This document shows, one piece after another, positions 1 through 10,194 of a stretch of DNA of 64,000 nucleotides. Made by a program: the position numbers and the translations under genes. The notes under the pieces were generated by a model. It saw only the letters and a list, made by a program, of their open reading frames with translations, did not search any database and was not told the origin of the DNA. The stretch lies in NCBI GenBank assembly GCA_012932865.1, contig SAXG01000051.1:186001-250000 (forward strand), given 5' to 3'. Numbering within the stretch: the stretch's first letter is position 1; every line of letters begins with the position of its first letter. Origin of the DNA: Amylostereum areolatum (taxonomy: Eukaryota; Basidiomycota; Agaricomycetes; Russulales; Stereaceae).

Positions 1-2
1 TG

Positions 3-236
3 TCAGTCGATCAACAGGATTGCGAATGTATCCAGACGACCCACGGAGATGAAGACGTCGATCTGCGTGACGAGGCCCAAACCAAGCAAGTTCAGGATGT
101 CGCCGATGCCGAAGCCTGCGACGTTCGTGCCCAGATCGGCGGTAGTAGTAGCGGGTGCGGGTGCGGGTGCACCGCTGACCGCGACGACGAGCACTCCGAG
201 GAACGCGAACGGGGAGAAGAATTTGCTGGCAAGCAT
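3..236 (-). CDS. Small putative secreted protein, function unknown
   Basis: The frame from the ATG at 236 to a stop at 3-5 encodes about 77 residues. It opens with Lys and a hydrophobic core ending in a small-residue VSGAP site, as in a signal peptide. An Ala-Pro/Thr linker and a Gly/Leu-rich stretch follow. No cysteine pattern or known family was recognised. The extreme C-terminus is uncertain: a GTGGGT donor-like site near 45 could instead start an intron running off the window edge, which would make the gene longer. The start is the first Met after a TATA box about 75 bp upstream; the longer upstream open frame does not look coding. Confidence 0.5.
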   Translation of the reverse strand: MLASKFFSPFAFLGVLVVAVSGAPAPAPATTTADLGTNVAGFGIGDILNLLGLGLVTQIDVFISVGRLDTFAILLID

Positions 237-1181
237 GTCGTCGGACGAAGTGCAGGTACGTCTGGATCCGAAGGGGAGGCAGGGGAACCCAAATCTTCGA
301 ACGGCTGCTTTTATACCCAGGGTGGTCCCCGCGCAAGTCCTGGGAGAAGCATCAAAATGATCAATCTTGTAATGCCGCCTGCAAGGAAATGAGTCGCACC
401 ATACGACCGTGTTGGCCATATGACCGCATTGTTCCTCGGACGTCCCGACATGTGTTTTGACGTGGGGACTGGTGATTCGACACGCGACGCTTCCACCGTG
501 CTTGAAGGGAAGAAGAAATCTGGAAGAGACGTTCTCAGGTCCGCCACCGTGGGCGAGCGGTATTTCTTCTGCTCCCGCAAGCCGGTAAACGTAAGGGTGC
601 CATTCATACAAAAAATTCCGATGTCACTGGGAAGTCAGGGACCAGTATTCTTGCAACTGAGGGAGCAATGATGTCAATGGGATTGCGAGGAGCTAGGATG
701 TCATGAGTAAGTGGAAGACAGGCCGACCTGAAGATCAGTCCCAACAGGATATCACGAGTGGGTGACAACTTGATTGCATATCGGAGCCAGACACTGTGCC
801 CAAAGGGTCCTTCATGTCGCTTGGCCATCTCCAAACCTATACAATGATATATCCTGCGCTAAGTACACGATGCTTTTGAAGCGCCGGCGAAAAGACGTGT
901 TGCCAACTGCTAACGGGTCGCATATACGGGGTTCTTTCCGTGAAAGCATTTTTGCATAGTTCCTTGGTCCAAACGAGTCTATCGAGACGGTCAAATGATG
1001 GGTATAGATTGAATATAGACGACGAGAGCGTAGAGAGTTGAACTTCGAGGTGATGGCAGGAAGGCAAGGCGCGCGAACGCCCGGCCGATGTGTTTGCGTC
1101 TGTTTGGGTGCTATATAGCTATGAGCCGTGACCGAAAATTAGGCTCTCGTGTCGACCAACGCCAACGCCAACGTCCCCGCC
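237..1181. other. Intergenic region between divergent genes
   Basis: No convincing gene is seen. Open frames here lack domains and splice logic. The stretch should hold the promoters of the secreted-protein gene (minus) and RPL28 (plus). A CTATATAG motif near 1112 and a GCCAAC-rich leader sit just before the RPL28 start. Confidence 0.5.
308..316 (-). promoter_or_regulatory. TATA box of the small secreted protein gene
   Basis: GTATAAAAG on the minus strand lies 72 bp upstream of the ATG at 236, a normal distance for a fungal core promoter. Confidence 0.55.
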
Positions 1182-2215
1182 ATGTCAAACGATCTCGAGT
1201 GGTTGCTCATCCGTGTGCGTGATCCTTGTCTCGACCATGAACAGCCGCGCTGACCCGGAGGAAATTGCTGCAGAACAACAACAGCTTCATCGTGAAGCGT
1301 GTTGCTGAGGGCCCGATCTTCTCCAAGGAGCCCGTACGCTTTCTTACCACCTGTCTTTGGACAACTTTACCAACCCTGATGCATAGGGTAACCTCACCAA
1401 CATCCACTCCCACAAATTCTCCGGCCTCGCGAACGCGAAGGTGCGTGCTTGATTAGATTTGGTGTATGGGTATTGAATATTGACACCGCGAGCGCAGACC
1501 GTCGCTGTTTCGTCGTCTCCCTCGGGCATCAAAATCACTCACCGCAAGAAGACCGCGTCACCCTACGCCGTCGCCTCTGCCCGCGCAACCACCACCATCC
1601 GCGCACGCTCGGGTCCCCGCCGCGCCCTCGGCATCGCCGCCTCCACCGCGAAGCGCGGGTACCGCCCCGACCTCCGCGCTGTGAGTCTTCCTTTTCTGCA
1701 CATGTTCCCCTCTCGCCTTCCGTTTATCTCTACCACCGCCCTTTCATTTCGTTGTTCCTTCGGAACGTTTGAATTTGTGTTTGGATTCGGAAGACAGCAC
1801 TCTCGTTAGAACCCACTGGAGACGCGCCGCAAGGCGTTATGAAGGATGGGCGTGGACATGTTTGCAAAATTGACCCCAGCCTGGACCAGGGAGCCGATCA
1901 AACTTCCCCAGGCATCTCGTCATACGCTATCGGGTCTCGTTCGACCGCTACACGCGAGTGTCCGACGAATTGGCGATGACATCTCTTTCACCTTCGGTTT
2001 TGACTTTTCATTCACCCTTCCTCTTCCTCGACTTCTGTTTTTTTTCCCTTCGCCGTTGGTCTTGGCCCTTGGTTGCACACGCTGACCGATTGTCCCACCA
2101 TCGCTTTAGGCCACCCTCGCCCGCGTCTCCGCCCTTGCCGCCAACCCAAAAGGAGCCCAAGCCTACACCAGCGAAGAAGGTTCGGGGGAAGAAGGCCAAG
2201 GCCGCGGTCGCGTAA
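1182..2215 (+). CDS. RPL28: 60S ribosomal protein L28 (eL28)
   Basis: Structural protein of the large ribosomal subunit. Five exons are visible: 1182-1214, 1274-1333, 1387-1440, 1498-1680 and 2110-2215. They encode an eL28 N-terminus (MSNDLEWLLIR), the NNNSF and GLANAK segments, and a Lys-rich tail. The first four exons sum to exactly 110 codons. The last exon is 106 nt, one base too long: dropping one C of the CCC at 2145-2147 joins ALAAN to the expected Lys/Pro-rich eL28 tail ending KKAKAAVA. I read this as a one-base error or a real frameshift. Introns 1-3 are short (53-59 nt), but intron 4 is 429 nt and carries a dispersed repeat. The gene family assignment is secure. Confidence 0.95.
1789..1981 (+). 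repeat. 193-bp dispersed repeat inside RPL28 intron 4 (copy 1)
   Basis: This stretch of the RPL28 intron recurs in inverted orientation at 13631-13823 with 5 mismatches in 193 bp. Similarity fades within about 8 bp to the left and stops at 1981. I see no terminal inverted repeat, A-tail or target-site duplication. It could be a short non-autonomous element, an intron-hosted ncRNA gene, or a segmental duplication. Confidence 0.85.
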
Positions 2216-3385
2216 ACGCTGTATTTCTACCTTATCCATCCTGTTCCATCATCCATGGCTTCTGCTCGTCGCCTTTTTTTGCTGTCGCCCCTTACTATGC
2301 ATATACTCAATATGATACATGACCGCAAAGCGTACGCGCGAGACAATGGTGCTTAATGTTCTCCTTGCACGGTGCCGAAAGCTCTCGTAGTGTTTGGCAC
2401 GAGGGACAGGGTCGATGGTTGGGGTTGGTGACGAGTTACTTGTGGATAGTGCAAGTCCTGCGTATGCGCTTGGACGTAAGGAGGGGCGAAATTGAAGGCA
2501 CATGGTTGTTTAGGTGACACCGTATAAGTTTGAGAGCTGCAGGTATACCACAGATCCCTGGTTGTCTCACGGATAGCACCTCAGCCTCCTATCCATCGCC
2601 CTCCCTCCTACTCGTCGAAACCACGCGAGCGGCATCCAACACCCTCACACGGTCGATATCTATCTTGGACAACCATCACACTGCCAGATCCCCCTTCGAC
2701 CATGCCCAGACATCAGACCTTTGCGCGGGGTTGGGACCAGCTGCACCCACATAGGGGAAGATTGACGGATCTTCCCCTGTGCGGGTGCACTATGGTTTGC
2801 GAGCACCGTCACCTTGACGGCCCGGGTGGAGGGGCGGGAGGTCAATGGCCGGAGGGAAGGGCTGGGACGCTGTCGGGAGACAAAGGATGAGTGGTTTGGA
2901 CCTTTGTGCGGAGGGGAGGCGGGAGGGCGTACCGAGGATAATCGGTGTGCTATCGGTGTGTCGATCTTGGAGCGAGGGTGAAGACGCCTGTTGAGTTGGG
3001 GTGTCGGGTGTGGAGACGGAGTCCTGCAGCAAGGCCGCCTACAAGCTCCACGGATCCCCGTGCGTGTGCGCGGCGTTCAGGATGGCGGTGAACTGGGCGT
3101 AGCAAAGTTGACAAAGGCGGGAGAGGGGAGTTTTATAGGCGGCGAGGAGGGGAATGTGGGAGTGGCGTGGACGTAGAGAACTTTGAGTTGAGGTTGAGAC
3201 AAAGGAACATTTGGGATCGATCATGTTGCTTTGTTTCTGGACGCGCGCGTGCAGTGGCGTGAATCTGGGCCGGTGAGCATGTATATATGCGGGCCTAACG
3301 TTGCAGTTTGTCAGCGGACACGGTCGTAGGGGTAGATCGGCGGTGCGGCATGCGAGAGTAGTTCTTTTTCGGTCTTCTACCGTAG
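2216..3385. other. Non-coding stretch between RPL28 and the LINE insertion
   Basis: No supported gene. It holds a strong inverted repeat at 2743-2788 and a minus-strand TATAAA-like motif near 3133-3138 with no convincing gene after it. The LINE insertion separates its right end from 5349. Confidence 0.45.
2743..2788. repeat. 20-bp stem, 6-nt loop hairpin
   Basis: GCACCCACATAGGGGAAGAT (2743-2762) pairs with 2769-2788 around the loop TGACGG. Eighteen positions are Watson-Crick pairs; one is a G-U wobble and one a mismatch, which swap roles on the other strand. No U-tract follows, so a terminator-like role is not indicated. Confidence 0.8.
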
Positions 3386-3401
3386 AAAAAAGGCCAAAAG
3401 C

Positions 3402-5093
3402 CACGGAGTCGCGACCGTGGGTGATCTCCTCCTAACCACGCGAAGAACGCGCGCGCCCCCACGACAGCCCCCCCACCAGGAAACCTCCATATGCGACTGC
3501 CCGGACTGTGTCCACGACCGCGCCGATGGCTGCCCCGACCCAAACCGATGTGTAGACGGCGCCTCCCGCCTCCTTGCGCGCCTTGCTACGAAGTGGGACC
3601 CCACCGTCCCCCCTCAAGCCGATGGCCTCTCTCTCACACGCCGCCGACACGACAGAAATGGGAGAGCATCGCTGGCAAACGGGGACAAGCTCGTCTTCGA
3701 CCCATCCGTCACGCTCGTCGACGACCTGACTGTTGGCTTCCGCGCCTTCACGGACCCAGGTGTCCACAACCGCCTCCCCGCATACCGCACGACACGCCAA
3801 GGCGCAAATCACCCCGACGAGGCTATCACAGTCCATACGGACGGCTCCAGCATAAATAACGGTGACACGGACGCACGCGTGGCGAGCGGCGTCTGGTTTG
3901 GACCGAACGACCCCCGAAACATATCAGCAAGGCTCCCCCTCCCCATGCAAACCAACCAAGCAGGGGAGGTGGCCGCGATCATTCTCGCCGCGAACGCTGT
4001 CCCCCCGTTTGCGCCGCTGCACATCGTCTCCGACTCCCGCTACGCGATCGAAGGCCTATGCACCTACCTCAGAACTTGGGAGGATAACGGCTAGCTACGG
4101 GTAGCGAATAGTGCACTCCTCCGCGCCGCAGCGTACTCCCTAAGACGACGCTCAGCCCCCACGACCTTTGCGTGGATAAAAGGACACTCCAGCGATGAAG
4201 GCAGTGACGGCGCGGATGCCTGTGCCGACCGAGGAGCGCGATCGAACACGGTGACTGACCTCCCTCTCCACGTCAATGAAGCGTACAACCTCACAGGAGC
4301 CCGGCTGTCAACACTCACGCAGAGCCTGGCGTATCGCGGTGTCCACGAAATGAGGAAAATCAACATATCGAACGGCGCCACACAGATGGTCGACATGACG
4401 CGGGACTGCATACGCGAACTCGTCAACCGCAACTTCACCGACCGCGCCATCTGGCGCTCTGTACGACACAAGGACATTCTGCGACCTACCGGAGATTTCC
4501 TCTGGAAAGCCCTCCACAACGCTATCCGGTGCGGCGAATACTGGCGAGAAACGACAAAACCCGAACGAGTCGAATGCCCGTCGTGCCCGGGAGAGGTGGA
4601 GTCCCTCGCCCACATCCTACTCGAATGCAGAGCACCGGGACAAAGCCAAGTCTGGTCCCTCGCAAAAGCCCTCTGGCTAGAACGGCACCCGCGATGGCCT
4701 ATAATCCGCGTGGGGACGATACTGGGATGTGGCCTCCTGTCAATCGCACCCGCCCCCGGGAAAGCGCCTGCGCCCGGCCTCTCCCGCTTCCTCCGCATCC
4801 TACTCTCCGAATCCGCATACCTCATATGGAAAATGCGGTGCTCCAGAGTCATTGACGGCACAGAAACCACTGCAAACCACGTTCACGCGAAATGGCAGCT
4901 CACGATGAACGCACGACTAGACCTCGACAGAACGATGACCTGGACGCGCTTTGGCCCCCGGGCCCTACGCGACGAAGTGGTCCTTGCAACGTGGGCGGGA
5001 TCGATCAGAGGCGAAGGGGACCTCCCCGACAACTGGCTCCGCGGCCACCGGGCGTTAGTGGGTAGTGGCCGGCCGCTGAGAGACCCGCCTTAG
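3402..5093 (+). pseudogene. LINE ORF2 C-terminus: RNase H plus zinc-binding region, with an internal stop
   Basis: One frame runs from the 5' junction to 5093, interrupted only by TAG at 4092-4094. The N-terminal part has a Cys cluster (CDCPDC) and then an RNase H core: HTDGSS, a Glu in the QAGE segment, SDSRYA and an ADACAD tail. The stop sits where the family normally has Trp (WEDNG-stop-LRVAN), so a single TGG-to-TAG change explains it. Downstream is a zf-RVT-like segment with CPSC and HILLEC spacing. There is no ATG at the left end. This copy cannot transpose on its own. Confidence 0.85.
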
Positions 5094-5313
5094 GGAGTCT
5101 CCGACCGGTTTTCAGGGCTCCGGAGGCCTCTGCGCGCGGACGCGAGTCTTCCCGTATGTGTGCCCAGGAAGGAGACGCGAGTCCCACACTCCCCGCCTCA
5201 GCGGGGGTGCGTAAACGCATTTTGCCCTGGAGAACAGTGGCCCCAAGGCTCACGACAATAGCGGATGGGTAGGACTGAGTCTCTCCAGTGCCTGCCTGTC
5301 ACAACGCTCCTCC

Positions 5314-5340
5314 AAAAAAAAAAAAAAAAGAAAAAAAAAA
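5314..5340 (+). other. A-rich tail of the LINE
   Basis: An A-run broken by a single G immediately precedes the right target-site repeat, marking the 3' end of the retrotransposed copy and its orientation. Confidence 0.85.
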
Positions 5341-5348
5341 GGCCAAAA

Positions 5349-5641
5349 CAGCTATGTTCCGACTGGTAGCGGGTAAGCACATACGGAGGATCCAGTATCT
5401 TCGACCTTGGTCTTCGGAATTCGATCCAAGGATTCAAGCTCGTTGACGAGCATTTGACTCACGTCTGCGAGACCACGATATGCAGGCCTCAGTCGAGCAA
5501 GCTAAGCCTAAGATGGCCGGAACAATTCTTTGAGGACAACAAGACGGTCGCCGGTGAGACAGAGCGGTAGCTGGTCCTGTGGAGTCTGGGTGTCAAGGGG
5601 CCGGAGATGAAGGTAAGAGCAGAGGAGGAAGAGTCTTCAAC
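5349..5641. other. Pre-insertion flank between the LINE and the inverted-repeat element
   Basis: No gene is supported. This is the original DNA to the right of the LINE target site. No promoter or RNA motif is seen. Confidence 0.4.
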
Positions 5642-6213
5642 TACTGTGCCTGGTCGGGAAGCTGGACACCCTACGCTTCAGAAAATCCTAGATATTTGAC
5701 ATTGATTCTCATGACTTCTACAACATACATTCTGCATGGCATACATCTTAGGTATCTTTCTGTGAGCTAAAATAGAGGGAATGTGGCATGCAGCAATTAC
5801 AGTACTTAAACCTTTCCGGAGGAGGCCAAACTCAAGCTTGACTGGGTACCTGGACATTCCGAGTATACCCTTTGCAATGGGTGATTCAAAAATGAGACAA
5901 AATATGCATAATCAAGAGGAAAAATATATGATTGAATCCCGGTCGATCCGACGTAGATTGCTCATGAACTCCCTGTGCAGTGGGGAGCTCAAACTGGAGG
6001 TACTGTGTTTTGCCCGGTTTTGCAGATCTACGAGATCTCCCTCAAATATCTCAATAGGCAGCACATTTTTTGTCCCCCGGTCTTCATATTATTAAGATCC
6101 CATACAAAAAGTAATTTATGAAGCTACAAGAGTGGATGAGGTAGGGGGAGGTGAACGGTGAGATGCCTTTGTCCAGCTACCCAGGCCGTCCAGGTTCCTG
6201 ACCAGGCACAGTA
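5642..6213. mobile_element. 572-bp MITE-like element with terminal inverted repeats and TA flanks
   Basis: The ends at 5642-5667 and 6188-6213 are inverted repeats matching at about 24 of 26 positions (CTGTGCCTGGTC core). Both are bounded by TA, which fits a Tc1/mariner-type TA duplication. The interior is clearly more AT-rich than the flanks and has no transposase frame. A short decayed stretch near 5820-5865 reads EEAKLKLDWVPGHSEY, resembling the C-terminal motif of LINE RNase H; this could mean an older insert. The element ends 36 bp before the ATG of the Rho exchange factor gene. Confidence 0.65.
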
Positions 6214-6249
6214 AGAGGGCCATAAAAGGCGAACGCCGACCATGCCGTC

Positions 6250-9200
6250 ATGCCGGCGGTAGCCTCCCGTTTCCCGTCCAAGTCGTCTTGGCTCTCTTCC
6301 TCGTCGCCGACCACCATGGCCGTCACGACATCGTCGCCGACGAAACAGACTGACGCTCTCGGGTGAGTTTCCGACCGCACGTCCCCGCGCCCTCTTGCTC
6401 ACCGTGCCCGCCAGTGCCTATCCCCGTTTCTCCCGCCAAGGTCGACTTTCCCTTCACGGACCCCACCTCCACCACGCCCCCCTCGTCCTACGTCCGACCG
6501 CCCCACCTTCCTTTTCGTAGGATCTCCCTCCCATCCGCAAACAATCGCGTCTCCGTCGCCAGCGTCGCCTCGTTCGATTCTCTCTACGATGAAGGCTCAC
6601 CACGGCGTCCCCGTCACTCCTCCCAACCGGAGCCCCGCGCGCAGGACAGAGATCGCGGCCGACGTCCATCGAGCCGCAGAAGAAGTTGTACCGCAAGCAC
6701 GAGCTGCGGCCTGTGGACGAGGAGCGCGAGGCGAAGCGGAGGAAGATCATCGAAGAGTTCTACGAGACCGAGCGGACGTACGTCGAGGGGCTGGACCTAA
6801 TTTATTCGGTGAGTTGCCTTTCCGCGACAAAGAGGCGGGCTCTGTCTGCTACATCTTGCGGGTGACTGGAGCATCACCAGTTGGGATCTTGCGGAGCGTT
6901 CCGCGCGTATCCTGGTCTCACTTGGGACGTGCCCGAACAAGAGCTCACCGTGGGGCAGCTCGAAGTTCATCGCTTCTATTCCTGACTGTATCCAGCTGTC
7001 AGACGGTAGGCTCCTGCTTGGGCATGGTTTCAAAGACAACGACGCGCGCGGCGTGCTTCGTGCAGTTTCCAACATCTTTGCATCCTCCGGTAGTTGTCGT
7101 GGGACAGCTGGAAGCAGCTACCGATTGCGTATCTGGTTGTATCCAGCCGTCAAACGGTAAACTCACGCTTGGGTATATTTATTCGAAGTGAAACCGCACG
7201 TTTATGCTGTTCCCAACGGCGACGGACTCATCTTGAATTTCCTCGTTTCTTTCGCTTGTAGTTTGTACGCACATATGCTGAACTTCCGTTTTGTCTAGCA
7301 TTTTCTTACACCTATAATCGCATCACTGGATACCTCGCAACCGCTTCTCGACCGTTCAGAACTCACCTCCGTCTTCTCCAACTTCATCGATATATGGAAC
7401 CTTCACCGCGCCTTCTTCTCATCACTCACAGAACATCTAAGGCCCTCACTTCACCCTGTCTTCTCTCCCCCGAGAGTCTCCACCAGCCTCTGTCCCCGGT
7501 CCTTCTCCCGCATTTTCCTTACCTCTCCCTCTACACTCCCTTCGTCACGTCGTTCCACACGTCCATGTCCTCCTTGACCACCCTTCTCACCACCAACGCT
7601 GCATTCTCCGCATTTATAGCCAAGCAAGAGACGGATCCACAATGCGGTAAACTCAAGCTTCGCGACTGGCTCCTCACCATCGTGCAACGCTGCCCGCGCT
7701 ACCTGCTTCTTCTCAAGGACCTGATCGGCTGCACCGACGCGGAGGATCCCGAATGCGCATCTCTCAAGGGCGTCCACACCCTCGTTTCGAAAAGTAAGCC
7801 CAGCCTCTTATTCAACGCGTTTCGATCCTGACACCGCGCCCAGTCACTTCGTCTCTCAACGCCTCCCTCCACACGCACGCGCAGACCCTCGCAGCTCCTC
7901 GCGCTCCAACGCAACACGCCCAATCTCCCCTTCCAACTCATCTCCCCAGGCCGCACCTTCCTCAAGCGCGGCACGCTCCTCCAGTTCGAGCGCAGCGCCC
8001 TCCTCAAAGAGCGCGACTTTCTCCTCTTCTCCGACACCCTTCTCTGGCTCGAAAACCAAGACCGCTCCGACGCCGACGCGGGCGAGCGCTGGGACTGGCT
8101 CGGCGGCGGGGGCGGCGGGGGCAACGTCGTCAAAGGCAAGCCTGGCCCGCGCCCGAGCATCATGCGGTTGCGCAGTCGGAGCGAGGCGGAGCTGCTCCCG
8201 CTGTTTCGCGGCGTCGCCTGTGCGCGCGAGTCCGGGCAAGGCGAAGAAGAGGCAGGCGAGCAGCGGCGCGGGCGAGGAGAAGTGGTGGTTCAAGGGTCGG
8301 GCGGAGCTCGTGGATCTCGAGGTCGTGGTCAGTCCAGCCGCGGAAGAGGGCGACGAAGTTCGGTTCGAGATCCTTAGCCCGGAAGAGTCGTTTGTGGTAT
8401 ATGCCGGTAAACCTGTCCCCTTCTCCCAGTCTCTTAGCCCGTGTTTGACTTTTCCTGTAGAAACCGAACAAGAGCGCGACGAATGGGTGGCCGCGATCCG
8501 CAATGCCAAAGCCTCACTGCTCGTCTCCCTCAACGTCACCCATCCCAACTCGACCCTGACCTCCTCCGCGTCGACCGCGCACCTCCGCCGCACGCTCCAG
8601 GCGCTTCCTCATCGCCCCGAGGACGACGCGCGCAAGCCGAAGCGCGGCAAGGTCGAGCATTTCGTCCCCGCGATCTGGATCCCGGACGCGCGCACGGAGA
8701 GCTGCATGCGTTGCGGGAAACCGTTCGGTTGGCGCAGGAGGAGGCACCATTGTCGGCTGTGCGGACGCTGCGTCTGCTCGAGCTGTTCAGGAAGTGTAAG
8801 CATTCCCCGCGCCTCCATCCACGTCCACGCCCACAGTCACTCACCTTCACCTCCGTGGTATTGCAGACTTTCTTCATCAGCGATCCGAACGGGATCGACG
8901 CACGCGCCGAATAGCAAATCTGCACGGGCGTGCGACGCGTGCTACGACACCGTCTTCCCCGTGATCTCCCCTTCCGCCTCTCCCACCCTCCCCTCCACCA
9001 TGCCCACGATCAAACTGCACAACTTCCAGCCGTGGCACGTCCAGCCCGCCTCCGCCTCCCCGCCCGCCTCCCGTCCCGCCTCGATGCTCATGGCGCTCGA
9101 GAGCCCCAAGCGCAACGGCAGGCGCGTGCTTGTTTCGGATACACAGAGCGAGCTCCTCGCGCCGCACTCGCCGCTGCTGCCATCGCCGATATCCGAGAGG

Positions 9201-9850
9201 AGCGGGGACTCGGCACTGGGACGGGGCGCGAGCGAAGGTGAAGGCGGGGATGCGGATGGGTGCGTGCACATTGGATGGGGTCGTGGATGTGACGACGCCG
9301 CCGCGGCCTGTGGTCCGGTTCAAAACGCCGTCAAGGCCGCGGTCGTACCTCCAGATCCCTCGAGGGCTTCCACGACGCGGACATGGACGCGGACGCGGAG
9401 ACCGCGCTCGCGGGCCCGAGCTCCGTCTCGAGCGCCTCGGTCCTGCACTCGACCCTCGACACCGACGAATCGTACGATTCGCCCGCGCAGTCCGCGCTCG
9501 ACCTCAGCGCGCGCGGGGACGGGCGGGGAGGACGCAGGGAGGACACGGCGAGGCGGCACAAGCGCTTCTCGTTGCCGGCGATCGCGCTGCAGACGACGCC
9601 GGTGACGGCGCGTTCGAGCGTGATTGGGGAAGGGAAGGCGAAGAGGTATTCGTTGGTGATGGGGATGGGGAAGTTGGGGAGGAAGGACAAGGAGAGGAAG
9701 GGGGGTAGTGGCGCGGGAGACGTGTTTAGGGCGCAGGAGAGCGGGGAGGGAGGGGGGGAGGGAGAGGATGGCACGCTGAAGCGCGGAGCGGCGGTGTCGA
9801 AGTTGAGCGAACTTCTGGGGAGGAGCGACGCTGCGCGGACGCAGGGATGA
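6250..9850 (+). CDS. Rho guanine nucleotide exchange factor with DH, PH and FYVE domains (FGD-like)
   Basis: A GEF predicted to load Rho/Cdc42-type GTPases with GTP on PI3P-containing membranes. The DH domain begins at RRKIIEEFYETERTYVEGL (about 6730-6810), then runs from 7299 through KLRDWLLTIVQRCPRYLLLL (about 7645-7715). A PH-like region follows (FLKRGTLLQFE to ERDEWVAAIRNAKASLL, 7965-8530). The FYVE finger has CMRCGKPF, RRRRHHCRLCGRC and CDACYD (8700-8945). The tail is Ser-rich and disordered and stops at 9850. The start is the ATG at 6250, followed by an intron at 6363. Frame changes occur near 6600, 7480, 8197, 9258 and 9357. At the last three, dropping one base of a G/C run keeps the frame, so the exact product is uncertain. 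The family call is firm. Confidence 0.87.
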
Positions 9851-10194
9851 GGGCGGCATCGGGACGTTTTTACACGACCCTTCTCCTACCGTTATTACTT
9901 TAGACCGGCCCTCGGACGTTCGGATAATGACCCGCATTTCCTTTCACGTTCAATGATGGATTATGGATCGAGGTTTTTATACATGTACAGTATACTATAC
10001 GAGTGCGCATATGCATAGGACGGGATTGAGGAATGGAATGATGCCGAGGAGAACTGACGAACGAGAGTCCCGAGAGGATGCGAGTACAACGATACAAGAG
10101 GGCGGAGAGAGGCGAGGTACAGTTTGAGGTTACAATATATCCAAGAGTCCGCCGAGTATGTGTAGGATAGGGTACCGGGGGCTGAGCCTTTGAT
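9851..10194. other. Convergent 3' intergenic region
   Basis: Lies between the stops of the plus-strand Rho exchange factor and the minus-strand poly(A) polymerase. It holds their 3' UTRs; no further gene is seen. Confidence 0.55.

Larger units (their letters stand above)
3386..5348 (+). mobile_element. 5'-truncated non-LTR retrotransposon (LINE) insertion
   Basis: The insertion is bounded by a 14-bp direct repeat, AAAAAAGGCCAAAA, at 3386-3399 and 5335-5348. The right copy merges with an A-rich tail (5314-5340) after a 3' UTR. The coding frame is already open at the left junction (3400) and has only the RNase H and zinc-knuckle C-terminus. The endonuclease and reverse transcriptase are absent, as expected for 5' truncation during target-primed reverse transcription. 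Confidence 0.85.

Noticed and set aside
3039..3404. 121-residue minus-strand frame near a TATAAA motif
   Set aside because: The frame begins upstream of the motif and inside the LINE boundary, so it is not a natural gene unit.
5781..6095. 104-residue open frame inside the first MITE-like element
   Set aside because: No transposase motif; the only recognisable piece is in another frame and is interrupted.
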